From Lycium barbarum (Eukaryota; Streptophyta; Magnoliopsida; Solanales; Solanaceae), in contig NC_083337.1 in assembly GCF_019175385.1 (NCBI RefSeq), positions 20,941,885 to 21,005,884 of the forward strand: a stretch of 64,000 nucleotides of DNA, read 5' to 3'. Numbering within the stretch: the stretch's first letter is position 1; each line of letters starts with the position of its first letter. Shown here one piece after another: positions 22,345 to 32,674 of the stretch. Made by a program: the position numbers and the translations under genes. A model generated the notes under the pieces. The model saw only the letters and a list, made by a program, of their open reading frames with translations. It was not told where the DNA came from and did no database searches.

Positions 22345-22356
22345 GCTCTTATACCA
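22345..22356 (-). other. Primer binding site of element E (initiator tRNA-Met type)
   Basis: Minus strand TGGTATAAGAGC, one mismatch to TGGTATCAGAGC, three bases from the LTR end (TGACA) at 22360. Confidence 0.75.
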
Positions 22357-22359
22357 ACT

Positions 22360-24210
22360 TGTCACGACCCAAATCATGGGTTATGCGGGCACCCACACTA
22401 ACCTTCCTGGTGGGCGAATCCTTTCCAAAACCAAGTACTCAATTACACAATTTTAAGAGAAACAATAAAATATCCATTCAAGTACAATCATAATGGAAAT
22501 ATCAATGGAAGAAAATACCTTTATTAGCTAAATCGTTTCCCAAAATCGGGTCTAGACTCGTACAATAGCTTCTAATATAAACAACTTGAAATAGATTACA
22601 ATCACAACTGAATACAACCTCTATTTTGGAATGAGAACTAAACAGAAGGGTTAGAATGAACTGCGTGAGATCCTCGAAAGCTAACGGAATCTCAAACATC
22701 CACCTGTAACAACCCTACACCCCAAAATGGGTGAAGCAAGAGTAGTATCAGTACACACACATACTGGTAAGCATCATAGGGCAAGAAAAATTAGAAGAGC
22801 GTATATAACAAACTAAAATTAACAGATAAGGATGATAAGAAATCAAATGGTGAATTAAACACATCAACACGATAGTTCACAACTCTCAATATAGAAAGTC
22901 TCCCTATATTCAGATCATAACCTAAAGTCGTACTTCAAATCCCCAATTGATTTCTCCTCATCAAGTAGATCCCACACTACTGAATAATTAGTCAAGTAGT
23001 CTGCAACCAAGGAATAGATAAGATAAAGGAAAACAACAATGATGCAAAGTACAATGCGGATGAATGGAGTGCAAATGCAATGCAATGGCCAATACCTCAA
23101 ACCTGTACACACATGCTACAGACGGCAACCTCCAAGTCTCGATAGTTATGACCCATGAGGGACCCGCAAAGTCTATATACACCCTCATCCAGGCGAGAAA
23201 CCTGGGGCACGAGTACAACACATTCCTATCCGGCATCAACCTCAGATCACGGATACACATTTTCCTACGTTGATATTACCTTATGTTTTCCAACAGTAGT
23301 ACCATGTCTCTTTTGTCAATTTCCATTCCAATCATATCAAGTTACCATGAGAAATACGGTATGAAATGCCATGCATGAATGCAAACATAACATCATGAAA
23401 CTCACAAACAGATGATAACCCAAGGGTTTAAGTAATGCCACAGGTGTCCCGATATCAAGCGAAAAATACATAAATTAAATGGGACATAATACCATGGAAT
23501 TCACCACGCAAGTCATAATCCAAGATGGAACTTATACTCCCAAGCCTATCAGGTCACTGGCTTCATCCTTGTCACAACCCACAATTATAAAATGGAGATT
23601 CACAAGTCAAGTTTATAGTACCATGCCACGATATGGAATAAGTGAATAGCATGCAACAAGGCAAAACAACAAGCCAATCAAGACAACATCAAGTACATGC
23701 AACCTTCAGTCAGAAATAAATAAGACGGCGAGCCTTAACATCACTAACATGGCGACAATCCCAACATCACAAAATAAGGCAGCAAGCCAACATCACAATT
23801 AAGCAATTACCAACCTACTTAATTACACCACTTCACGCCATGTCCGAAGAATTAAACATGCTTTCTCTATCAACTTCTACCAATTACATACAAAATCCTA
23901 ATCGAAGTTTAACTCAAATAAGTCGTAACCTACCTGGAGGCCGAACAAGAGCCACAAACATCCATCTCAAGCTTTATCTTCCTTCTTTGGAGAGCGGATA
24001 CGGTAATGTCTAACAAGGTAAGAAATTCAAATAAGTAACGTCTTGAGAATATTCAAACCACCAAGAGCCCAAAAGAGTTCTAAGAGACCCTAAAGAGAAA
24101 GACCCCGGACCCACAAGGGCAAAATTGAAACATTCTTTAAGACTCATCTACTAGAATCTCCAATATTCAACAACCTAAAATTCATATTCATCTAACCTGA
24201 AATGGCTTAT
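22360..24210 (-). repeat. Right (5') LTR of element E, truncated by insertion of A
   Basis: Starts tgtcacgacccaaatcatgg. The section 23580-24205 matches the left LTR. Similarity stops at 24210 where element A begins. The remaining roughly 700 bp present in the left LTR is not found after A; at most a 24-bp LTR-end-like string at 30685-30708 could belong to it. Confidence 0.75.
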
Positions 24211-26583
24211 TGTAACCACCCGTTCGATAGTTATGTGCATTTTGACAATTTTACCCCCGTCAACCTAGTTCCGAGGTTATCGGGCCATTCTAATAAAAAT
24301 TGAAAGAATTAAGACCTTAAGGGAAAAGGTTTGACCAATAGTTGACTTTTGAGTAAATCAACCTTTTTCAGAATTTCGTCAATTCCGTGAGGTCCGAAAG
24401 GTCCTTTATGACTTGGTGGGGTGTTTGTTCGGTTCTCGAGGCTTTCGAGGGCATTTTGTGTACTTGGTTGGAACTTGACTTTAGTCGTTTGGGGGTTGAC
24501 TGATTCAAGATGACCTTCGTTTGAAATTTCAAGAGAACGGGTGAATTTGTAGCATCATTTAGATTCAGTTTGCATATTTGGCTTGTATCCAGAAGGCGCC
24601 GGATGAGTGTCGAGATTTCAGGGTGTTAGAGTAAAAAACCAAAAAATCTGGTTTAAGCTATTGCTAGTGTTTTCCTTCGCGATCGGGTGGAGAGGTCCCC
24701 CGATTGTGAGGAGGCGTTTGTTTTTAGTAGGTCAATCGCGGTTCTTCGTGATCGCGGGCCATGGTTTTGCGATCGCGATGGGTCTTCGGGTTAGGTTTAT
24801 GTTAGTCTTCGCGATCGAGTGGTATCAGACTGCGATCACGAAGAAGGCACTGTAGCGACAGAAGATAAATTCCTAGAATCTGAGGGTTCATTCCCATTTC
24901 CAATTTTCAAGTTTTTGAGTTTGCTTTGGAGAGTTTTCAAGAGGCTTCTACGAATCTATGCTTTGGGGTAAGTTCCTAATCCCAATTTCATTATTTCCCT
25001 TACTTCTTTTCATCATCTAATAGTTATAATCGCATGTTGGGTTGAGGATTAGAAATTTATAAACCCTAGGTAGAAATTGAGGGTTTTGGATATTTAATGA
25101 AATTGAAGATCCAATTGTGGTTAGAATTCCATGAAATTAAGGATAATTACTATTTAGATTATGGGTAATGTAATTTCACCCTTAATTTTTGGTTTTTCCA
25201 TTGAGACTCATTAGGTGTATTTTGGGGTTTAGGGGTTAACTTTTGCACTCGTTCCTTTTGCGAATAATTGAACATTTCGTGATCGGTTATTTACTTAGAA
25301 TTTGGAAATTGTTAGACTTCAATCATTTTGAGGTGCTTCGGAAGGGGAAAGCCCAAGTTTGACAGTTCGAGGCTTGTGCTAAGCATCGAGGTAGGTTATG
25401 GCTTAATCTAGTTAGACTTTGATTAGCGACTCGTATATGATTCCGTAGTATTGACGAGGAAAGCATGATAGGTCTTCAAACATGATGTTAGGATGGGTTT
25501 TAAATTAGGTTGGTATGATATCTGATTATGTGGGCTTGTCACCGTTATTTATGCATTGTTGACATGTGGTGTATTTGATTAAGTGATTGGAGTTGTGGGA
25601 TATGATAGACTCATTATAGTAATTGGAAGTGGATATTGATCCATTTCTTTGAGTGTTGTTGGTTTATGCAAGACTTGATATGACTTATGGTGTTTTGTGA
25701 TTCCATAGCATATTCAATAATTTCATGGATTTCTCACATGTATACACCTCATGCATCCATTTGAACCTATATATAAGGATCGGGTTGCACGCTGCAACAA
25801 GGTATATGGATCTCGCGAGTCCCTCATTAGTCATGACTATTGAGATATCGAGATTTCATCCGTAGCATGTGTATACAGGTTTGAGTATTGGTCATTGTAT
25901 TGCACGTATTATCATCCATTCTATATTGATCTACTGAGAGTTGGTTGTGGTTGTGTTCTGATTGCCTTGAGAGCTATTGAGACTTGACAGACTTGTGGTT
26001 TAAAAGTTCACCTTAGGCTATGATTCGGTTGTGTGATATTCTGTAACTCTGAGTGATTATTATGTGCCTATCTGTTTAACTTGTCAATTCTGTGCCTTAT
26101 ATGCGTGAACTAATCATAGTCGACCTATGATGCTTACTGCTAAGTTGTGTATTGACACTACCTTCTGCACTTTTTCTGAGTGTAGAGTTTGAGCCCGGAT
26201 CATCTTCGAGACCCATTTCTAGCCTTGAGGCTATTTGCTGTCGTGATTCCGAGAGTGAGCTACTACCTGCCTGCAACCCTGGAGTCCATCCTATTTGTGT
26301 ATTATTCTTCCATTAGACATTGTTATTTGTATTTCAGACATATATATTACTCTTAGACATCGTTTGGTTAGTTGGTCTTGTGTGGTGACTTTAGTTTTTG
26401 GGGATTGTATTATGACTTAGTATCTTCCACATATTATCATTTATGTTATGACTTAATCTTATTATGATTGATTTTGTTATTTATGTTGATTCGTAATTTG
26501 GATAAGAAATGAATTATGGGGATGGTTCGCCCACAAGGGGGGTTAGTGTGGGTGTCATTACGGTTGTAATTTGGGTCATGACA
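24211..26583 (+). repeat. 5' LTR of element A (2,373 bp)
   Basis: Begins TGTAACCACCCGTTCGATAG and ends TTTGGGTCATGACA directly before the primer site. The part 25739-26577 is repeated as the remnant 3' LTR at about 29829-30684. Confidence 0.85.
24678..24843 (+). promoter_or_regulatory. GCGATCGC word cluster in U3 of A
   Basis: Six variants of the word: CGCGATCGGG, CAATCGCGG, GTGATCGCGG, a perfect GCGATCGC palindrome at 24769-24776, CGCGATCGAG and GCGATCACG. They lie about 465-630 bp into the LTR. CpG-rich in an AT-rich context. Function inferred only from position. Confidence 0.55.
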
Positions 26584-26586
26584 AGT

Positions 26587-26598
26587 TGGTATCAGAGC
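26587..26598 (+). other. Primer binding site of element A (initiator tRNA-Met)
   Basis: TGGTATCAGAGC, a perfect match to the canonical plant initiator-Met primer site, three bases after the LTR end. Confidence 0.93.
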
Positions 26599-26799
26599 CT
26601 TAGGTTCACTGATCTCACCAGTACAAGAATATTTCTAGTAGAGTCTTGCAGATCGGTATGGAGGTGTTTGTACTTATCTTCGAGAGGATATGGGACACTG
26701 GCAAAACTCCATTTTTTCTTTCCTTTCGTGCTACTTGATTCTAGTTGGTATTTAGTTGGTTCAAATTGGTATCTGATTTCTCCTTCTATTCTCTCATAG

Positions 26800-28330
26800 A
26801 TGGTGAGGGCTCGTGCTAGATCGGCAGTTGATGAGGCACCAGTATCGGCCGCTGGGGCCGTGGCACGTGGTAGGGGCCAGGCTAGAGGTCGTGGACATGG
26901 CTGAGGTAGAGGGGTAGCATCAGCTAGGGGCAGGACTCCCGTGCCTGGTCAGGCCCGCATTAGATCCCTCTCTCCCGAGCCACTGGCGAGCATTATGAGG
27001 AGGAGGAGTTGGGACCAGCACCACCTCATCCTGATATTATTGCTACTCCAGTGTTGTCCGATGCTTTGGTTCGTGCGTTGAACCTTCTTGAGGGGTTGAC
27101 TCAGGCGAATGTGTTACCGGCTACACCAGATGGTCAGGGAGTGAGATTGGCTGAGCATATTCCAGAGAGGTTCTGTACTCCAGGGGCACAGCTTGCTGCG
27201 GCTGTGGTTCCACTTATGGATGAGATTCCGGGACCAGACCTTTTCCCTAGGCCCGTGGCAGGCCCGATGATAACCGGTGAGGAGCATGACTTGTTTTGGA
27301 GGTTCACTGAGATGAAGCCTCCCGTCTTCTACGGCACCTAGCAGGAGGATACCTATGAGTTTATCATCGACTGTCATGAGAGGCTCCATAAGATGAGGGC
27401 GGTAGAGAGCCACAGGGTTGATTTAATGACCTTTTAGTTATTAGGTGATGCCAAGCTTTGGAGGTCGTATGATGAGCGCAGACCAGCTGGGTCGCCTCCG
27501 TTGACATGGACTCAGTTTTATCAGATCTTTTTAGAGAAGTACATCCCACGTACTTTGAGAGGTAGGAGACGTGACGAGTTCAGTCACTTTAAATAGAGAG
27601 GGTCATCGGTTGCTGAGTATGAGGCTCGTTTTCACTCCTTGTCCAGATATGCGCTTCACTTGCTACCCACAGAGGCGGAGAGAGTGAGGAGATTCATTAA
27701 GGGGTTGAACACTCCTTTGAAGTTGTCAGCTCTTCATTTAGGGTCTACAGGGGCTTCATTTCAGGATGTGGTGGATCATGTCACTACAATTGAGTCAGCG
27801 AGGCAGGACAGCTATGGTAAGGATGATGATAAGAGGGCCCGCAAAAGGGGCAACTTCAGTGGTTCATTCTCTAGAGGGTAGGGCCAGCATGGGCAGAGTT
27901 CCTAGTTCTACTTTGATCACAAGATTCAGTCAGCTATGCAGACATCTTTTAGAGAGGCCTTCAGGGCCCAATCGCCATTCTTCGTGTTCCAGGTTCTCTG
28001 ACCGTGGTGGGTATTCGGGCTCTTCAACTTCAATTCAGCAGCCCGTACTCGATAGGGTGTGTTTTAAGTGTGGTGAGTCGGGGCATATCAAGACGTATTG
28101 CCCCTGGCTCAGACAGAGTGGTCAGAGTACTCAGTATCAGGCTCTCCGAGCTCCAGCATCATCTGCTAGATGGGGTAGATCTTATAGTAGAGGCAGTGCG
28201 CAACCTGCGAGGGGTGGCTACACATCTAGTAGAGGTGGCACCTAGCCTAGTAGAGGTGGATCTCAGTCCGGCAGAGGTTGACATCAACCCAGTAGGAGCG
28301 GAGCACTGTCAGGTCAGGGTGGTTGTGGAG
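26800..28330 (+). pseudogene. gag of element A
   Basis: Starts MVRARARSAVDEAP with an R/G-rich N-terminus (in-frame TGA near 26902), then a frame change into the open stretch 27009-27341. The Retrotrans_gag-type core follows (WTQFYQIFLEKYIPRTLRG..., SVAEYEARFHSLSRYA, FIKGLNTPLKLSAL), broken by stops at about 27340, 27436, 27594 and 27880. The nucleocapsid knuckle CFKCGESGHIKTYC (near 28062-28103) keeps all four zinc ligands. Further stops follow in the R/G/S-rich tail. The family role is to form the virus-like particle and bind the RNA; this copy cannot. Confidence 0.8.
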
Positions 28331-28332
28331 TT

Positions 28333-28728
28333 TTGCAGGCTGATGGCAGACGGGTTCATTGTTACGCTTTCCTTGGCAAGCCAGATGCCGAGGCTTTTGA
28401 TGTTGTCATCAAAAGTAATAGCTCAGACTGTTACCGAGCGTCTTCAGTGTTATTTGACCCGGGTTCTACCTTCTCTTATGTGTCTACATATTTCTCTATG
28501 GGTTTAGATATGGTTTGTGACTTGCTTAACGTACCTATTCATGTGTCTACTCTGGTCGAAGATTCGGTAGTGGTAGATCGAGCCTATCGGTCCTGTATAG
28601 TTACGTTTATGGGTTATTGTACGTGGATAGACTTGGTGATTCTGGATATGGTAGATTTCAATGTTATATTAGGTATGAGTAGGTTGTCATGCCAAGACAA
28701 TCACAATAGCAATGCCGGGTATTCCTAG
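28333..28728 (+). pseudogene. Retropepsin of element A
   Basis: Open for about 131 codons. The active-site region reads VLFDPGSTFSYVS, where D-P-G replaces the usual D-S/T-G, as is normal for this chromovirus group. The flap and C-terminal hydrophobic strand (NVILGMS) follow. At about 28690 a short deletion after the GMxxL motif shifts the frame, so protease and RT are no longer joined. The enzyme matures Gag-Pol in intact elements. Confidence 0.8.
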
Positions 28729-29825
28729 ACTTGAGTGGAAGGGTACTCCTAGTCCCTCCCCGAAGAAGATCATTTCATTCCTTCGAGCCACGAAGTTAGT
28801 TGATAGAGGATGTTTGGCATACTTGGCCAATATTCGTGATACCAGTGCTGGCACTCCATCACTTGAGTCTGTCCTTGTTGTGAACGAGTTCGCGGAGGTG
28901 TTTCCTACAAACTTTCCGGGTATGTCACCTGATCGTGATATCGACTTCTGCATTGATCTAGAGCTGGGGACTCATCCTATTTCTATTCCGCAATATAGGA
29001 TAGCACCGGCTGAGTAGAGAGAGTTGAAGGAATAGTTGCAGGATCTTCTTAGCAAGGGTTTCATTAGACCGAGCGTCTCCTCCTAGGGCGCTCTCATGCT
29101 TTTTGTGAAGAAGAAAGATGGGTCGATGCGAATGTGTATTGATTACCGCCAGTTGAACAAGGTCACCATTCGGAATAAGTACCCTATTCCTCGCATCGAT
29201 GATTTTTTTGACCAGCTTCAGGGTGCCTCAGTGTTTTCTAAGATTGATTTGAGGTCGGGCTATCACCAATTGAAGATCAAGGCCAAGGATATTCCTAAGA
29301 CGACCTTTAGGACTCGTTATAATCATTACGAGTTCCTCGTTATGTCTTTTGGGCTTACCAATGCCCCGACAACTTTTATGGACTTGATGAATGGCATTTT
29401 CAAGCCGTACTTGGATTCTTCTGTCATAGTCTTCATTGATGACATTTTGGTGTATTCGCGAAACAAGAAAGATCATGAGAAGCACTTGAGGATTGTGCTT
29501 GGATTATTGAAGGAAAAGGAGCTTTATGCTAAGTTTTCTAAGTGTGAGTTTTGGCTCGATTCTGTAGCATTCCTGGGGCATGTTGTGTCTAAGGACGGGA
29601 TTATGGTGGATCCCAAGAAGATTGAGGCAGTCTGAGATTGGACTAGGCCCTCTTCAGTGACTGAGATCCGGAGTTTTGTGGGTCTCGCCAGTTATTATCG
29701 TCGGTTTATGAAGGGCTTTTCTTGAATCGCTTCCCATTTGACTTGTTTGACTCAGAAGAATGTGCCTTTTCAATGGTCCAATGCGTGTGAGGAGAGCTTC
29801 TAAAAGCTCAAGACTTTGTTGCTCG
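28712..29825 (+). pseudogene. Reverse transcriptase and start of RNase H, element A
   Basis: Open at 28712-29014, stops at 29015, 29030 and 29084, then open to 29632. RT motifs in order: [70 protein letters not shown] and the catalytic box FIDDILVYS, followed by [20 protein letters not shown]. All three catalytic aspartates are present. The connection domain (EIRSFVGLASYYRRFMKGFS) contains a stop, and coding ends inside FQWSNACEESF at the deletion junction. Confidence 0.88.
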
Positions 29826-30684
29826 CATTTATACACCTCATGCATCCATTTGAACCTATATATAAGGATCGGGTTGCACGCTGCAACATGGTATATGGAT
29901 CTCGCGAGTCCCTCATTGGTCATGACTATTGAGATGTTGAGATTCCGTCTGTTGCATGTGTATACAGGTTTAAGTATTGGTCATTGCATTGCATGACATC
30001 CATCTCATTGCATTGCACGTATTATCATCCATTCTACATGATCTACTAGAGTTGCTTGTGGTTGTGTTCTGATTGCCTTGAGAGTTATTGATTCTTGACA
30101 GACTTGTGGTTTAGAAGCTTCACCTTAGGCTATGATTCGGTTGTGTGATATTCTGTAACTCTGAGTGATTATTATGTGCCTATCTGTTTAACTTGTTAAT
30201 TATGTGCCTTATATGCGTGAACTAATCTTAGTTGGCCTATGATGCTTATCGGTAAGTTGTGTACTGATACTACCTTGCTGCACTTTTTCTGAGTGCAGAG
30301 TTTGAGCCCGGATCATCTTCGAGACCCCATTTCTAGCCTTGAGGTTATTTGCTGCCGTGATTCTGAGCTACTACCTGCCTACAGCCCTGGAGTCCATCCT
30401 ATCTGTCTATTATTCTTCCATTAGACATTGTTATTTGCATTTCAGACATATGTATTTACTCTTAGACATCGTTTGGTTAGTTGTTCTTGTACGGTGACTA
30501 CAGTTTCTGGGGATTGTATTATCACTTTCTGTCTTCCGCACATTATTATTTATGCTATGACTTAAACTTATTATGATTGATCTTGTTATGTGTGTTGATT
30601 CGTAATTTGGATAAGAAATGAATTAAGGGGATGGTTCGCCCACCGGGGGGTTAGTGTGGGTGCCATCATTACTGTAATTTGGGT
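29820..30684 (+). repeat. Truncated 3' LTR of element A
   Basis: Matches 25735-26577 with minor changes, including a 20-odd-base local duplication around 29990-30020 (cattgcattgca). It is joined directly to pol without a polypurine tract. Confidence 0.8.
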
Positions 30685-30708
30685 ATAACGACCAAACGGG
30701 TCATTACA
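30685..30708. repeat. LTR-terminus-like dyad tail after element A
   Basis: TATAACGACCAAACGGG TCATTACA replaces the expected 'tcatgaca' end. It resembles the reverse complement of gypsy LTR 5' ends in this window (compare 18260-18281 and 45899-45922). It could be the stub of the E right LTR or a snap-back of A's own LTR start. Confidence 0.45.
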
Positions 30709-31937
30709 TTTATTTTCCCCGACAGTGGATTTTGATCATTCAGACTAGTATTTGATACTCGTACTAGCTCTTCTACACATGACACTAGTCTTGGGTGATA
30801 TTTTAAAATTTTCGCACTTTGTTTCTTTATAAAGACTTTATTATAGATATTTTGTGTTTTCCCTTTACTTTCTGCCTAAGTGACTTAACTACTTGGTTGT
30901 TAGTCGGTTTTTGACTTACTTACCGGGCGTGGGTAAGCGCCTTCATGATTTATGAATTTTGCATCGTGACCGTAACTCCTGGTTCGCAATTGCGGCCGCA
31001 CTAGAAAAAAAAACTAAAATTTGCAATGCCCAAATTTGATTTTGGTTCTAAAACTCACCCGAACCTTTCGGGTCCCAACCTGAACCCCAAACAAGTTCCA
31101 AATAGCAAATATGACTGGTACAATGTCCCAGATCTCAAAACGGAGCATTAAATCAAGGGTTGGGTTTTTACAATACATGGACATCAGTTACATCACATCT
31201 ACATTATAGTTACTAAAATCTAATTAGTAACCAAATCCCTACAAACAAATATTCAAAATTGGCCAGTAAAGAATTGTCCAAATATGGTGAATGACATTAT
31301 TTGAATACCAAACAGAGGTAAGTATGTCAAACCTCATGATTGCATTCACACCTGTTAAGATATTTTTTTTTCTTTTCAATTTTTTTATATATACACTATA
31401 TATTTCAGCCCTCAAATGCACCATTACTCAATATTTTCAGTTTCTCTTTGAGTAAATTCTCTCTCTTTTATATTTCGTAGATAGAAAATGATTTTTCTTT
31501 TGAAATTAACATTTGTCAGGACATAATTCTCTATATGTTTCCAGTTAATATAGCTCAAAGAACGGTATGTTGTCTTCCAACTAAGATTGTTCTTTCGTGA
31601 ATTTTTTATCTTTTACTATTTTGTATAAAAAGAATTTAGATGTATATGATAAAAATACCTTGATCGTTTGCATAATTTTTTGGAGAAGTTTTTCTAGAAA
31701 ATCTCTTTTAATAAAATCGAAAAAGAATCTTATTAAACCAAAACAATTTTCTTGTTTGTTCTTTTTAAGAAATGGTTGCATAACAAAACGCTTTGGAGAA
31801 ACTTAAAGATATGTTACGGTAGCAGGGATGATTATGAAATTTGATAAACTATTTGCAATCAAATTAATGAACCTACAGGAAATCTCATTTAGGGGAAAAG
31901 GGTTGTAATACTCAAAACGACTGGACGGGTCGTTACA
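30709..31937. repeat. Fragmented LTR debris
   Basis: 30709-30970 resembles the 3' part of a plus-oriented gypsy LTR (ends cttcatgatttatgaa...gcatcgtgac). 31045-31120 and the end GACTGGACGGGTCGTTACA at 31919-31937 resemble a minus-oriented LTR of the same broad type, with a small GC-rich word (cgcaattgcggccgc) at 30985-30999. No coding sequence. Boundaries are not resolvable by eye. Confidence 0.4.
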
Positions 31938-32146
31938 CCTTTTTTGTTTTTTTCCCTCCAATTTATTTTTGAAATTCATGACATCTCTACTAGTTTGAGA
32001 GTTGGTGTTGTATTAATCTCTAATTTTTCTTTTGTTTCATTTATCGGGTTGTTATTTCCGTTTTAACTTTATATTTCTAAATGACTTTGACATTGATTAT
32101 GAAATTGACTGTCAAATTTTGTTATTTTCCAGATTAAAATGTATGT

Positions 32147-32184
<38 letters not shown>

Positions 32185-32674
32185 TTATAATATAGTATAA
32201 TTAATTTGAGTTGGGTGCGCTGCAAAAAGGTATATACTAGCCCATCATAATTACCAAGATTAGGGAATTTAATAAATTGATCCTTTTTAGTTCACATAAA
32301 AAAAATGATTCTAAAGAACTTGATCATATCTACGATCTTTTGATTTGTGTTTATGTCGATATGTGATCAAGAATATCTTACAGCTCTCATCAAATTCTAC
32401 CCTACATTGACCAGAAGAGCTTAATTATCACCTTCCAGTGTCTCGAGCGGTACAACAAACAATGGTGATTCGGGTATGATTATCATAATTTCTTTTCTTT
32501 TGATTTTTGCTTATTGATTTATTTTATGATCTTTGGATTCATTTTCCCTTTGGTGTGTCGTTTTATAATAAAATTGGTATGTGCTTGAAGCAAAATGAAT
32601 AAACAACAAGATATCTTGAGTAATGATTTTCTATTATCGTAGAATGAGCTTGGGATAACTCCCCATCAACTCAC
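31938..32674. other. AT-rich spacer with a TA microsatellite
   Basis: No ORF of note. A (TA)n run occupies about 32149-32180. I see nothing else recognisable. Confidence 0.5.

Larger units (their letters stand above)
16946..24210 (-). mobile_element. Element E: non-autonomous gypsy-like element with an antisense gene cassette
   Basis: Two direct LTR pieces flank a 4.1-kb interior. The left LTR piece (16946-18281) is cut at its left by F, and the right LTR (22360-24210) is cut at its right by A. Their overlap is clear: 16950-17580 matches 23585-24205 at high identity. The primer site at 22345-22356 gives minus-strand orientation. The leader (22356 to about 22080) is homologous to the leaders of A and B. 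No gag or pol is present. The interior holds a plus-strand pseudogene for a plant-transposon-like protein, so the gene runs antisense to the element. Confidence 0.75.
24211..30708 (+). mobile_element. Element A: Ty3/gypsy (Tekay/Del-like) retrotransposon, internally deleted
   Basis: A 5' LTR, an initiator-Met primer site, gag with a CCHC knuckle, a retropepsin and an RT run in the expected order. Within the RNase H region the sequence jumps into the middle of an LTR copy (about 29820), so RNase H core, integrase and the first half of the 3' LTR are gone. Lineage is inferred from the FDPGSTFSYVS protease motif and the RT sequence. Multiple stops in gag and pol show it is dead. Confidence 0.85.

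Noticed and set aside
24820..24829. TGGTATCAGA, a primer-site-like string inside the A LTR
   Set aside because: No LTR end precedes it and the true primer site is at 26587. Ten bases within a word cluster can be chance.
24206..30713. cttat / tttat as target duplication of element A
   Set aside because: One mismatch, and the right end of A is not a normal LTR terminus, so the flanking bases cannot be trusted.
32149..32180. (TA)n run as a regulatory or cruciform site
   Set aside because: Ordinary dinucleotide microsatellite; similar runs occur at 6691, 10402, 35510 and 49314.
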